Origin: Apoda limacodes
Lineage: Eukaryota > Arthropoda > Insecta > Lepidoptera > Limacodidae
Assembly: GCA_946406115.1 (NCBI GenBank)
Contig: OX291550.1
Coordinates: 30,418,722-30,482,721, forward strand
DNA: 64,000 bases
Direction: 5' to 3'
The translations under genes and the position numbers were made by a program. Numbering within the stretch: the first letter of the stretch is position 1; every line of letters starts with the position of its first letter. Positions 33,045 to 45,608 of this stretch are shown piece after piece. The notes under the pieces are model-generated. The model did not search any database. It saw only the letters and a list, made by a program, of their open reading frames with translations, and was not told the origin of the DNA.

Positions 33045-35960
33045 GATGATGATGATTTTAATAATTTAGTTTATTTTATTTAAACACTTTATTACAATAA
33101 AATACAATAGGTGGACTTAATGCCTCAATGATTATCTACCAGTCGACCTTAGGGTCATGCAGAAAGTTTAAGGTAATTGTTTAAGTAGGAACGGTTAATA
33201 TCTATTAACATAAACGTAACATACATTATAGGGTTTGAATAAATAAATTAAATAAATACATAGATAAATATATAAATATACATTAAAATATACATACATA
33301 CTCATACATAAATTTATATAAATACGTATTTAGATAGGTACATAGATAATTATAGGTGCTGCACATGATGTATTGAAAAGTATGTATTAAGGTGAGCCTA
33401 AGTAGTATTTTTATGTTTAAACTTATTTCAGGAAGGCATTTCCTTTATATTTTTAGGAAGCGTGTTCCAGACTAGTGCTGCCTGAATTGAAAAAGCATTG
33501 GAAATAGAGCCAGTACGATGTGAAGGTAAACGTAGCAGCATGTTAGAGGAAGAACGAAGCTCTATGTCGTGAGAACAGTGAAGATATTGAAACATTTTCT
33601 TTATATAGGGAGGAGAATGAGAATTATTTAAACTCGTATAAAAAAAACATAGAATTCTAAAATATCTGCGTTCACGGATAGGTAGCCAGGCAAGATATTG
33701 GGACGGTATTGGGAAATATGGTCAAATTTTCTTAAGTTAAAAATAAATCTTATACAAGATTTGAGAAGACGATCAAGTTTATTGAGATGATTTTCGGTCA
33801 GATCCAAATAAAAACATCAGTTTAATCAATAATGGGAATGATTAGAATTTGTACTAGCAAGATTTTGGTTTTTGATGGTAGAAAATGATATGATATATTT
33901 ATTGGTAAATTTGTTGAATTTACAGGTCATTATACATTTCTTAATACATAACAATATACATTTTACAATTAAGTAAGATAATAATAATAATAAAAAGAAA
34001 AAACAATATGATATATACAAAATGACAACAAAAGTGCATACGTATACTTATGTATGTAGATATAATTCGTCACACTTTTTCTTCAAGAAACTCTTTAAGC
34101 GAGTAGAACGCTTTGCTTTCTATCCATCTATTAAGCATGTTTTTGAATACCGTGATGGAAGTTGCACTTGTTATTTCCCTAGGTAGCCGGTTGTACAAGA
34201 CCGGTCCTAAAATATAGGGTGACATTTCTGAATTTTTAAATTTGTGGGTTGCTTGCTGAATGGAGTTTTTGTTTATTTCTGATTTTATAGTGGTGATTTT
34301 CACCTAGGAATTTAAACTTATCTATATTATTGATGTCGGTATTTGTAAAATAAATATCGAGGTCAGGGTCAGTATTTTTAATTTAATGAAATGCTGCCTC
34401 GCTGAATCTCTGGGTGATATGCGGGCAACAATGCGAACTGCCTTTTTTTGCAGAATAAATATTCGTTCCCAGTCAGCCGCTTTTCCCCACAGCTCTGTTC
34501 CGTACATAATAAGTGACTAGACAGTCGCATAGAAGCAACTCTTTACCACGTGGGGCGCGGCTGTCGCTGCCAGTCGGCTTAGTGCGTAACAACTTTGACC
34601 CAGTCTGGTACTAATATTATTTATGTGTTGTTCCCAACTTAAGGATCTATTAATTACAAATCCTAATAAAGTCACTTCTGAAAATTGTTTCAGAACAGTA
34701 CCGTCAACAATAATCGACAAAGGATTCTGAGGTTGATTAGTAAGGTTGAAGTGCAAATAGCAAGTCTTTTCCTTTTAATCGATAAAGCGATCGCCGACGT
34801 TGAACACTTTTCGACTTACTTCTGCGATATATATATATATAGACACAGATCTTTTACGCTAGAGGTAAAGGGTACTATAGTGTTTCCATAGTATATCTGT
34901 GATAAACTACTTAAGTCAATCCTACTGAGTAACTTGAGCTGCCTACGATAATAGCTTGGCATTTGGACGGGTTCACAGTCACCCTAAATCTGCGTAACCA
35001 ATCGGAAATGTAACGAAGGTTTATATTTACTTTATCAATGACTGAAATGTTTGCGATATCAGTGCTTGTGTTAAGTTGCAAGTTAAGCTTATGGTAAGTA
35101 AAGCTGAGAAGGTTAGTTATAAAATTGATAAAAATAGAAAACAAACGCGGGGAAAGGATTGCTCCTTGGTGAACTCCCGCAGAAAGATTGCGCCATTCAG
35201 AAGAGTGTTGATCTATGCGAACAGACTGTTGACGGCCATGAAGATAGGACAAAAACCACTTTAAAGCATTAGGATAAATATTAAGGTTAGTTAGAATAGA
35301 TAGAAGTATATCATAATAAACGGTATTGAAAACGTTCGTGAAGCCAATTCGTACTAATACAGTAACCTTTGTGTCTCTCATTGCCAGTCTAATATATTCT
35401 GTGACCTTAAGAACAGTTGAGCTAGTGCTATGGCCAGGGCGAAAACCAGATTGAAATTGACTTAAAAAGATAAAACTAGAAAACTGTCGATTCACGCACA
35501 CCTTCAACACTTTTGATAAAAATGGCAAAATAGGAAATGGCCGAAAGTGGCAAGGAGAAGTATGATTGGAGATATTAGGCAGGGAAATTGCATAAGATTT
35601 TTGCAAAATAGATGGAAATTTACCAGTTAATAGTGAAAAATTAATAATGTGGGTGAGAATTGGCGCAAGAAACTCCAGTGTTATAATAATCATAAAACGA
35701 GTTATTATATCGCATCCTACAGCTTTAGATTTGATAGAATGTATTATTTTGTCTACATTTTCTAGATCAACAGGTTTGAATTTGAATGATTCAATAGTGG
35801 GAGTCAGCAATGCTAAAATCTCTGCTATAGTTTTGGTTTTTGTGTCAGTATCCATATTTGGAACTGACGAAAAATGATTATTTAGCTTATCAAGCGAAAA
35901 AGAAGTTTCCTAAGCTAACATTTGGTTTTCCAACTCCAAAAGAACGTAGACACTTCCATA
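33045..35960 (-). pseudogene. LINE A: reverse transcriptase, split by LINE B
   Basis: Read on the minus strand. The long frame 35855-34911 holds an RT domain: VDKIIHSIKSKAVGCD, FRPFPILPFLSKVLK, QFQSGFRPGHSTSS, GVHQGAILSPRLFS. The DxxKAF-type box reads VRIGFTNVFNTV and the [FY]ADD position reads LNTSTD, so both catalytic aspartate sites are lost. Upstream, a further frame-shifted stretch (VGKPNVSLGNFFF) reaches about 35960, where the copy is truncated. The C-terminal part lies beyond the insertion at 33854-33440: ENHLNKLDRLLKSCIRFIFN, LVWNTLPKNI. The 3' end has 'aataaag' and a (ATC)n tail (33045-33056). Same family type as the LINE at 20865-22003. Confidence 0.88.
33862..34757 (-). mobile_element. 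LINE B 3' fragment nested in LINE A
   Basis: Three open pieces (34756-34517, 34507-34322, 34303-34070) encode the thumb and C terminus of a CR1/jockey-type LINE: LLGFVINRSLSWEQHINNIS, MYGTELWGKAADWERIF, GPVLYNRLPREIT. This is a different family from LINE A. The 7-bp sequence TAGCAAG (plus strand) occurs on both sides, at 33855-33861 and 34758-34764. Taking out the insert and one copy rejoins LINE A in frame. The insertion is 5'-truncated and in the same orientation as its host. Confidence 0.88.
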
Positions 35961-36387
35961 AAGGATTGGGCGTGGAATTAGATATATAACTAAGTATGTA
36001 TAGACGTTTAACTGTAGTTACGTATCATCAAGTTAGGTACACTTTGTAATTACTAGACTAGAACTAATTACTAAGCTAAAATTTACTATGCGAGTTCGAC
36101 ATCGTTTTCTGCAAATGTTGAAATAAAATGCTTTTTCTATCAATAAAGTAAGACAAACTTTGTTAAATTTTTCATTCGTTATACAGCGCCAGAGCCATTA
36201 AATTTTAGACGGGACAAGAAAGAAACGATAATATTGGAATTGAAAGAACTAAATTGAATTATCAAGTACTTTGAACAATGTTAGCTCTCAATGAGTATTT
36301 TAAAGGTTCTCGAAAATAATTTGTTATAAATATTAATAGAATTATCAGAATAGACTTTGACATTTAAGATAGTATTTTAGTAGTATA
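35961..36387. other. No gene seen
   Basis: AT-rich unassigned DNA. Confidence 0.35.
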
Positions 36388-36582
36388 GGGACTAATAGCA
36401 GCCAACCAGCGCCACTCAAAGCGGCCACTCTTAGCAGATATTCTTTTTAAAACTCACAGATGTATTTGACAAACGATACAAAACCTTTCGATCAGGTTTT
36501 TTTTTTCTTACATTTTATAAAATCGTATGAAGAGGGAATTATAAATGTTAAATGGCGGCGCTAGTTGACTGTTAGTATCCCC
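36388..36582. mobile_element. MITE, about 195 bp
   Basis: The left end 'gggactaatagcagccaacc' and the reverse complement of the right end 'ggggatactaacagtcaact' both continue into 'agcgcc'. The body is AT-rich and non-coding. A partial relative lies at 9476-9600. The target duplication is not clear. Confidence 0.55.
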
Positions 36583-36712
36583 CTCTCCCCTCTCGTAAGA
36601 AAGTGAGGCTGTATTCAGTCCCTTTTGGTCCTTCACTTCGTACAATTTTATTGTCTAAAAAACATATTAATAATATATCCATTTTATGCAGGTATCCAAG
36701 AATGTATTTCAA

Positions 36713-37115
36713 TCCCATTAATATTATAAATGCGAAAGTTTGGATGTTTGTTATTCAATCACGCTTTAACCACTGGACAGATTGAGATGAAACTTGGCCC
36801 ACATATAGATTAGGTCCTGGTATAGGGCACAGCTTATTTTTCATCACGAAAAAATTTACCGAAGCATAATTCAACGGAGCATCTAATGAGCTGAAATTTT
36901 GCACAGATATTTTTGAGAAGGACACATGATATTTTTTATCCCGGAAAATTCAAAAGTTACCGCGTGAGTAACTTTAACCGAATTCCACTTGCACAAACCA
37001 TAGCTGCAGATATAGCTTGCTGTGACAAACATCTTGAGTACTATCAAGGAGCTACCATGAGAATCCCACGCCGATAACCAAATTTAGGGCGGGCAGGGCC
37101 GCTGGCAAAAGCTAG
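36713..37115 (+). mobile_element. Non-autonomous Helitron, complete
   Basis: 5' TCCCATTAATATTATAAATG, with A before it. 3' 'gggcagggccgctggc' hairpin region and CTAG with T after it. About 40 bases longer than the copy at 4909 because of an extra 'gctgaaattttgcacagat' block. No coding. Confidence 0.85.
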
Positions 37116-38279
37116 TTTAAATAACACTTCAACTAAAACTTCTTTTTTGCGGGTATGAATTCACATGTTGCGGTAGATGTTCAGATCAAAGAAAAACATT
37201 TTTATTACCAGCTTACGTAATCGTAACTAAGACAAAAAAAATGCAAAAAGGACTAAATACTATTAAACTATGTATTGCAATTTAACTGAATCATATATAA
37301 CTCTCACTTAACTCACTTTTAAAAATAAAAAAACATTATGGGTTAAAATCAACTATACATTTCATTGTTACTATTTTTCAATGCTATTCCGAGTATATTG
37401 GTTGTCTTCTCATGTCACAATTCTTAAAATATTTACCTAGTTATATCTAACGTTTCCTTTCTACATTAATGTAAAGACAAAATCGTGTAACACTACACAG
37501 ATATAGTAGTTATAAATGCAAATTAACCAAACTATTATAATTCCAATCAGCTAATGAATACATCAATGTACGCTTTGAGTCTGTCACGGCTACAGCTCTG
37601 TTCCTAAAATACAGTAAAATGTGAAAATTGACGTGAAATTCACATGAATAATTTAGGCATCTATCGAAAGCTATAGAACTTCAGTTCGGCTCGCTACGAG
37701 CAGGGTAAGTCTTGAAATCAGTTTCAATCTCAAGGCAATATGTAGGTAACTACATAGTGCCGCGACAATCTTAAACTCGATCTCTATTGGTATTTCTAAA
37801 CCAAATTGTAATGGTATTGAAGTTGATTAGCAATACAATATGAATAGAATTGGTAAAATCGTCAGAAAACCAACAATAAAAAAATAATTTTAAAAGACGC
37901 ATAAACTCATATTTTAATTTGACAATGAGTAAGTTTTGCTCGATTAGCTTTGAGTCCTATAATTTAATTTGCGATTCTGTTGACGACAAAATAACATCGA
38001 ATATCTATTTAAATAATTGCTTATTGATTTAAGTCTCAAAATTGATCACCAAATTCCTTTCTAGCTCGAGAGCTGAAATAATGTTCAATATTTCTAATTG
38101 TAGTTTTTTCGATCACCACAGCATGTTGCTATTGAATTGGGTTCAAGATTTGTTTTGCAGATCAGGTGCGTGCGGGATCAAGCTGAAAGTTATGGATAAA
38201 ACTTGCGGCAAACATCACGAAACTGAATTGAACTTATGTTTCCTCTACTTAGTCTAGTCAATTAAGCAAGATAATTAAG
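37116..38279. other. No gene seen
   Basis: Unassigned AT-rich DNA up to the 3' LTR. The 71-codon frame at 38042-38257 matches nothing I know. Confidence 0.35.
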
Positions 38280-38507
38280 TTCTGGACGTGCCGGAGGACG
38301 TTTTAAAAATACAAATTTTAATAAATAGAGCGTGTGAATACACTACTTCAATTGATCGCCTAAGACTAACTTATATTTAACTTACTAACTATCTTTTCAG
38401 CCACCGCAGGTGACCAGCTTATCTGTATCCGTTTGCTGAGTCAGCGTCTGGGCTAGATGAAGATAGAACGTGAGCGAGGTTCTTCGGTAGAATCGACAGA
38501 CTTAACT
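38280..38507 (-). repeat. 3' LTR
   Basis: Aligns with 45609-45815 from 'tctggacgtgccggaggacg' onward to 'cttcggtaga'. On the minus strand it probably begins AGTTAAG, immediately after the polypurine tract, and so is about 20 bp longer than the eroded 5' LTR. Ends are accurate to about 10 bp. Confidence 0.85.
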
Positions 38508-38518
38508 CCTCCCTCCTT
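38508..38518 (-). promoter_or_regulatory. Polypurine tract
   Basis: On the minus strand AAGGAGGGAGG lies directly upstream of the 3' LTR, the place where plus-strand DNA synthesis is primed in LTR retroelements. Confidence 0.7.
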
Positions 38519-38535
38519 AAGTCCAAAGTTCTCGT

Positions 38536-40134
38536 CTATAAACTTCGAAGACATAACGTAACTAGGGAGAAACGACGCTCACACACTAACACACACAGTA
38601 TTATAAATAGTGTTATATACAATCCTAAAGTTCCGATACTGATTCCTTTGATATTAATTATCGCCTTTTCGTTTTCACGGTTTTCTTCAATGCTGACACT
38701 TTTCTTAAGAGCAAACGACAGGAGTGTCAGGTCAGTTAAATCGATGCCTTCCAGGTTCGTTGGTTTCAGGGATGTTGTTTCTGGAGTTGAGGTTATTGTA
38801 GGTAGGTTTACAATAGGTAGTTTAGAGTACATAGTATTTTCGGTATTCATGGAATGCGTTTTTAGAGAGATGTCCTGTATTTTTACTTCACAAGGGTCAT
38901 CTATCGTAATTACGTAAGTACCATGGATTTGTTGCCGAAATATTTCATTAATACAGGTTCTGGAGAGCAGTGTTTGCTCCATACTGTAGATAATCCATCT
39001 ATTGGGCTGTGTCAGCTGAGCTTTTACGGTCTCTATGTTAATGGGAATCTGGATGCACGAGGTCACGTTTTTCTCATACGTCATCAACTTGACATGGGTG
39101 AGTAAGTAGCCTGATCTTGGACCCTTTTACTAACAGGTAGGGGTATTTGGGTAGAATGACAAGGGTGCAATTTTGGGATAATATAGGTAATGGGAACAGT
39201 TTATAGTAAATATAGGTGAAATTCTCGATAAGCGGTATTTCCAAAAGGTAATAACATTTTTCTTAAAATAAGCTTTTACTATTGACTGTTCTATCTTAAT
39301 TAAATTTTCCAAATTGGGTGCATACAATAACTTTCCTATTTCATTAATTTTCTTAAGCAGTTGTAGCAACTAATTTGATTCTATTACAGATTGATGTAAA
39401 ACTCCTAACCTACTTAATGCTAAGCTAGTCTCAATCTCATTCAGTCGATTATGGATTGCTTGAAAGTTATGGATAAGTAACTGATACGTATTTATAATTT
39501 GGGTTTCCGCATGGTTAAGGTGTTCTTCTTTTAAAATTTGGCTTAAGTTGTGAGCTATTTTTACAATTTCCTTATCTATTTCAATGAGATTATCATTTAA
39601 CTTAAATGTAGAGTTTGATGGAGTTTGCACCATTTCAGTGATCAATGTCAGTTTTTTGTTGCTATCACTTTGTTTTGTTTTTGTTTCATCGATCAGTCTG
39701 TCATATCTGATGGCGTCATCATTATCAAGATTTCCTGTAATAATTTTAACTATTGAACCAAGAGGGTTTAGTAATCCACGCTTGACCCTTAATGATGGGG
39801 TTACTTGTTCGAATTTTGCTACTGTTACATTCCTTATATATTCTAGCTGTGTTTTTATATCTATAAAATTATGTGTAAAGTTTTTATCAAAATTCCTAAC
39901 TAACTTATCTAATTCGAGAGACTGAACTACGTTAAGCTCGAGGTCATCGATAATAGGTTTTAAATCTAAAAGTTTAACTATAATCCTCTTATCATTACTA
40001 ATAACTGCAACACCATTTTTCACGGGCAGGATACCAGGGTTCCTATTTAGCTCTTGAAGTTGAAGGGCTTGGAGTTGCATTGTCATGGCTGCTGCCACGG
40101 CGAACAGGAAGTGTCTGTGGAGGGCGTTTCACAT
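38536..40134 (-). pseudogene. env: Errantivirus-type env, one frame, four stops
   Basis: A 533-codon frame without a frameshift. The likely ATG (40134-40132) is followed at once by TGA. TAG falls at 39370-39372, and adjacent TAG and TAA near 39130. The first residues are hydrophobic (HFLFAVAAA), like a signal peptide. A furin-type RVKR precedes a Gly/Leu-rich segment (GLLNPLGSIVKIITG) where Gypsy-type envelopes have the fusion peptide. Long Leu/Ile/Asn-rich regions follow, consistent with coiled coil. Near the C terminus GTLGLYITLFIILCVLV is a membrane anchor with a short tail. The family role is membrane fusion of insect retroviral particles. This copy cannot produce the protein. Confidence 0.88.
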
Positions 40135-40195
40135 TCTTAATTTTAAACTACTTTGATATAACGATTTTTTACTTGGACGGGAATTATATTTCTGT

Positions 40196-43100
40196 TTATA
40201 AATCAGAGACTACAGCTTTTTGGAAACGTGGCTTATCTTTACTAATTCTTTTGTTGATATCTTTGTTAAAGATCGTATCTCCGAGTCTAATTTGAAAATC
40301 TATTTCTCCGCCTTTCTCTTCAATTACCTTTTCTTTACATTTAATTGTCTGTTCTGTCAAATGTCTATACAGGTGTTTTGTCCTTCTCGAGTGTTCTTTA
40401 ACTAATTGTTGCATGTACTGTTTCTCAAAATTTACGTCAAATGCATGTCTTGACTCAGTGTGTCCTAGTAAAACTTCCAGAGGTGTTAAACCAGTAGCAC
40501 TGTGGATGCTATGGTTGTATGACATTATTGCGTAGGTCATTACCGAGGCGGCATCTGTGTGTTTGTGTTCGTATTTGGCAAGCCTATAAATTTCAAGAAT
40601 TGTAGAGTGGAATCTTTCTATAAGGCCCATTGAGTTTGGATTGTTGGGGGTACCTATGTGGAGATCTATTTTGTAAACGGTGAGGAGCTCTTTTAAAAGA
40701 GTATTGTTAAATTCAGAGCCTGGGTCGGAGCTTATTTTCAGCGGTACACCGTAAATAGAAAAGAACTTAATAAGAGCTCTAACGACTTCCGGGGTAGAAC
40801 GGTTAGAAATTTGGAATGCTTGTCCGATTTTACTAAAAGCGTCCATTATTATCAGGTAGTATTGTCCTTCTATTGAGAATAAATCAATAAAGATTTCTTC
40901 CAGTGGTTTTGTCTGTGTTTGTGTCAACTGTAGTTTAGGTGTAAGGGGTTTTCTCTCATACTTCATTATTTGACAAGTTTCGCAGGAATTTATGTATGAT
41001 GATATGTTTGTTGCCATGTTATGCCAAAAATAAGTACGTCTAATGTGAGATAAGGTCTCTTTCATTCCGCGATGGCAGGTTTTACCCAGGTGGTATTTTT
41101 TAGCGATATCGCTCTGCTCTGATTCATCACCTACAAAAACCACTCTTTTAATACATTCGTAAAATTGCACGTTTTCTCTTTTGAATAAAAATATGACCAT
41201 TTCTGTAAATTGCCGGCGGTGTTGTTCGTCTTCGAAGTAAATAAAGTACTTAGTTTTATATTGTATATATTCTTTTAAGAATTGTTTTACAAGGTCAGGT
41301 CTATTAGACGGAAGGTGTACTTCCAAAATTTTCTGTTTATCTCTGGACAAGTTTTTTACAGATAGTCTGTCAATTAACCAAGTGTATACTAGAAATTGGT
41401 TTGGTTATGTATCTATAGCTTCTTCTAAGATTGGAATCCCATTGGATTCTGTGTCTTGAGCTGAATGAGCTCTGTCGGTTTGTGACGAATTTTCAGATGA
41501 TGTTAAAGTTGTAGAAGAAGGTGATGGTATTGAATAATGGCGTTCACTTTTTGCAGACAATGTCTCATTGGAATCGGGGATAGTTATTGGCCTTTCGGAG
41601 TCAGAGTCTGAAATAGTCATCGGTTTTTCTGGTGGAGGAGCCTGAGGCCACTTGTCCTTTTGTGCTTTACCTAGTTCTTCAAGTTCTTTCGTTAGTTCGG
41701 TTATATATTGTTTCCTATTTTCCTCTCTGTCTTCGTTTGCTTGTGTAGAGATTTTGTAGTCTTTACCTGAAGCATTAATCTTGATGCGAGATAAGGCATC
41801 TGCATTAGAATTAAGTTTGCCGCTTTTGTGTATGCTATCGAAATCATATTCGGCCAGCCGTAATCTCCAACGTGTCAGTCTGCTGTTCGTATCTTTCAGG
41901 GTATTTAACCAAGCAAGAGGCTTGTGGTCCGTAATAATTATAAATCTTTTACCATAGAGGTATGGGCGAAAGTTTTTTATTGCCCATACAATGGCAGGTA
42001 ATTCCTTTTCGGTTACGCTGTAGCGAGTTTCGGCATCGTTAAGTGTTCGGCTTGCATAAGCCACGGGCTTATCATTGCCTAAGGTGCCTTGAGATAGGAC
42101 AGCACCTAAAGCGAACTCAGATGCGTCTGTCGTTAAGATATAGGGTTTCTAATGGTCAGGATACTGAAGTATGGGGGCATTTACCAGCAATTCTTTACAT
42201 TTCTAAAAGGATTCTATATATTTTTCATCGTCGATAGGCATAGCACGTTTCTTTTTTAATCGGGCTGTCATAGGTTGGGTAATTTTAGAAAAGTCTTTGA
42301 TGAACCGGCGGTAATAACCGACAAGCCCAAGAAAGCTTTTTATTTCGGTAGTTGTTCGGGGTAGTGGATAGTCTAATACAGCTCTAATTTTTTCGTTGTT
42401 AGGCTTAAGTCCGTCACTCGTTATGGTATGTCCAAGATAGAGAACTTCTTTTCGGAGTAATTCCGATTTGTCTAGCTGTAGTTTTAAGTTAGTCTTTCTT
42501 AGTCGGTCAAACACGATCCGTAATTTATTTAAATGTTCTTGTAGGCTAGATGAGTATATAATTATGTCATCTAAGTAAACTAGACAGTGGATACCCTGTA
42601 ATCCACGTAATATGTTGTCTATTGTCCGTTGGAATGTCACTGGGGCCGTCTTCAAGCCAAAAGGCATACGAGTAAATTCGAAATGACCGGTTTCGGTACA
42701 AAAAGCAGTCTTCTGTCTGTCTTCTTCAGCTACTTCTAGTTGATGGTATCCACTAGCTAAGTCAAGGGTTGAAAAGTAAGTACTACGTCCCAGTTTGTCA
42801 AATAGGTCCGTTACGTTTGGTAACGGGTACTTTTCGTCTACGGTAATTTCGTTCAGTTTTCGGTAGTCTATTACTAATCTATATTTCTTTTCATTTGATG
42901 CATCATATTTTTTTGGCACCAGATGTACAGGGGCGCTCCAAGGGGGATGGGATTCTGTTACTATATTATTTTTTAACATTTTATCCACCTTTCTATTAAT
43001 TTCTCCGTTAATTAACTGTGGTTTTTTTTTTATACCACTAAGGTGGCAAACAAGCCTACGGTCCGCCTGATGGTAAGCGGTCACCGTAGCCTATGGACGC

Positions 43101-44162
43101 TTGCAACACCAGGGGCATCAATCGCGCGTTGCCGACCCTTCAGAAGGGTTGTCTGTATGGTCGAATATAAATAGGGTCTTCATTACGGGTCCTAATATAA
43201 TGTTTTACTTCGTTCTTGAAGGTCAATGGTAAGTTTTCTGAATAAAATATGTCTTTGTATTCTAGGCAAAGCTTTTGTATGCTGTCACGTTCTTCCTGGT
43301 TCATGTGGTCTAAGCGTAACTTAGATAAATTTTGACTTAAAATTTGGTCTACTTCAACATCATCTTTACCATTAGTATAGTTAAGTTTGCATTTTTCATT
43401 GTCGTAATTAGTCACACTAAAAGGTCGGGTAATCTCTTCATCTAAAGTATTTTGGATTATGGTCGTAGCTTATCCATTCACACATTTTACTAACGCGCTT
43501 GGCATTTTTACACCTTCGCAGAATTTAGTATAGTTTAAAATTGCATCACCATTTGACACGTCAGTTGGTAATGTAACTCTCTGTTCACAACGTGGCCCAA
43601 TTTTTATTTCGTTGTTTAGGTTGTATATAATAGGTATGGTCGCTAGGTTCGTGTGGAGTATCTCGTTTTTCATGTCAATTTTTGAGTCTAGTTGCTTTAA
43701 GAGGTCACTTCCTATAAGACCGTCATAACGACCATCTACGTCATAAACGTATAATTTATGAAATTCAGGGCTTTTGAAAATATGAAACAAAGGGATGGTT
43801 ATTACTTCATCATGTCTGTTGGATGCGTGGGTACTTATAACTTCAAAAGGTTCGTATTGCTTATAGTTTTTAAAGTGTTCGTCTGCCTTTCTGGGGCTTA
43901 TAAAAGACCTTGAACTTCCGGTATCTATCATGAATTTTGAATTTATTTCTGTTATATTTATGTAGGCTACTTTTAGCTTAGTATTGCAGTTGAGTTGTAT
44001 TATTTCGGGGTTTTTTTTGGTCGAGGCAATGATGTGAAAATTTTCAATGCTTTTTGGTGTAGTGTCATGTTCTTCGTGTTCGGTAGCGACTGCATAGTTT
44101 TCTGTCTGTTTGTATATATCCATCATTCTCGTAGTCGTAGTAATGATTATTATAGTCATCAT
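40196..44162 (-). pseudogene. pol: Errantivirus-type pol (PR-RT-RH-IN)
   Basis: In order on the minus strand: retropepsin with IDTGSS (DTG at 43917-43925) and YDGLIGSDLL; RT with RLVIDYRKLNE, MPFGLKTAP and YLDD (42566-42577); RNase H with [21 protein letters not shown] and NADALSR; integrase with an HHCC-type region (HLGKTCHRG to CETC), catalytic Asp in FIDLFS, Asp in SSDPGSEF and Glu in GLIERFH. It ends at 40196. In-frame stops: TAA 43470, TAG 42203, TAG near 42149, TAA 41405. A LINE fragment inserted at 43022-43146 shifts the frame between RPYRQP and LINGEIN. Catalytic residues otherwise look complete. A Ser/Glu-rich linker separates RNase H from integrase. Confidence 0.95.
43022..43146 (-). 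mobile_element. LINE 3'-end fragment inserted in pol
   Basis: About 125 bp interrupt the RT domain. The minus strand ends with 'gccaccttagtggtataaaa' and an A-run. This is the same 3' end as at 26345 and 49760. The pol codons on either side rejoin with no loss, and a short duplication (at least 'aacc') is possible. 5'-truncated LINE insertion in the same orientation as pol. Confidence 0.85.
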
Positions 44163-44287
44163 AGTATGCGTCGAACTTTTGGTAATTGTTGGTTTCTGTT
44201 TCGTTTATATTGTAAAGTTCATTTCAACGAAATCCTTGTGGTTTTGCTGGTATTGCTGTACGCATGCTTACATCAGTAGAAGGCATT

Positions 44288-45258
44288 TTAGGTTGTTGAA
44301 GGTTTTGGGGCGGTCGATAACTGAGGTCTGTAGCCAAACTGTTGTGGAGCTTGATTGAAAGATGGCCGGTAGCCAAATTGAGGGTTGTTACCAAACTGTG
44401 GTCTATACCCTGTAGGTTGTTGGGCGAGTTGTGGCTTAGAGCCGAATTGTTGAGGTTGTTGACTGAGCAATTTTATCTGTTGGCTTTGTGCAAATTTAAA
44501 TCTTGGTTGAAATTGGGGCCGTGATTGCTGAGGTGGGGGTTGGTAGACATTAGGTCTCGCATTAGGTAAGTTTTGTGGAATTCCATATTTAAAGTTCTAT
44601 GGTGGTTGTGAGTTTTGAGTGATGAAGGGTTTCATTCCTAGTTTTTTAATAAAAAGATTTTGCGGTACTGGTTGAGGTCTTGGCTGAATACTGTAAGCAT
44701 TTTTGACATTTTATTTCTAGCATTATACTGGTACAGAAAATTGACTTCTTCTAGAACGATACTTAAAGCATCTTCTAGTGAGTTGCATCCCTTAAGTCGT
44801 ACAATGCGTAACAGGTCTTCAGGCAAGTTATACATAAATACGTTCATTGACATGTTATCATATATAATAATTTTACTTTTACGTAGGTGTATATCTGTCA
44901 GTCTTTAACCTTTGCTATTAATGTGCTCTTAACATTTTGAATTCTATTACAGAAGTCGAGATAAGATTCGCCATTATTGATTTTTGAAGTTTCTAATTCT
45001 ATTGCTATGCATTCTTCTGACCTAGGATCACCAAAATGTTGCTCTAGGGCTACTTTTAAATCAGTCCAAGTGTCTAAATCTTGGCGTTCGCTAATCAGTG
45101 CAGCTGCTCTACCTGTTAATTTGGATGTGACATATTCACACTTTCTTATAAATAAATTAAGCAATTTTTCGTCGCCGTCAAATTTGGGGATGACATCGGC
45201 GATTTCCTTTGGTATTTGAGTGATTTTATCTATTTTTTTTATTAATTTTATGTAAGTT
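44288..45258 (-). pseudogene. gag: Errantivirus-type gag, frame-shifted
   Basis: Three pieces. The first (45258-44898) reads IPKFDGDEKLLNLFIRKCEY, then WTDLKVALEQHFGD and SYLDFCNRIQNVKSTL, the usual capsid-like region of Gypsy Gag. The second (44853-44638) has NLPEDLLRIVRLKGCNSLED. The third (about 44560-44288) is Gln/Pro/Phe-rich with repeated PQFGYRP-like units. No CCHC zinc knuckle is visible, as in many errantiviruses. Frame changes occur between 44898 and 44853 and between 44638 and 44470. No in-frame ATG precedes 45164, so the true start is lost or unclear. Confidence 0.8.
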
Positions 45259-45584
45259 TCACTCTACTTTATTTTATTAAATTACTTAAATACTTTTATA
45301 CACAATTACTTAAATATAAATTAATGAAATATAATAACGCACTTCAAGTTTTGGAAATAACGATTTGGAAATAGCAATGGAAATTTAGACTGGAATAGCA
45401 ATTGGGTCTACTCACAGACTACTCATGTCTCTCCGATGAATCTTAGGCGGGTCCTCCAACTGGATATCACAACACAATCACAGAGTCTTTTAAATTATAA
45501 ATTATTTGGTTCGTGGATTTCCGTTGAAAACGCTTGGAAACGTTCGTCGTTTTTCACTGAAGTTAAGTTAATCGCGACGCGGAA

Positions 45585-45602
45585 ATCCTACCAGCTGCGC
45601 CA
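45585..45602 (-). promoter_or_regulatory. Primer-binding site
   Basis: On the minus strand TGGCGCAGCTGGTAGGAT follows the 5' LTR. TGG is the complement of a tRNA CCA end. The rest is close to the complement of an insect tRNA-Ser 3' end, the primer reported for the 17.6/297 group; the tRNA identity is from memory. Confidence 0.7.
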
Positions 45603-45608
45603 GTTAAT

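Noticed and set aside
39584..39925. 113-codon plus-strand frame
   Set aside because: Shadow of the env pseudogene on the other strand.
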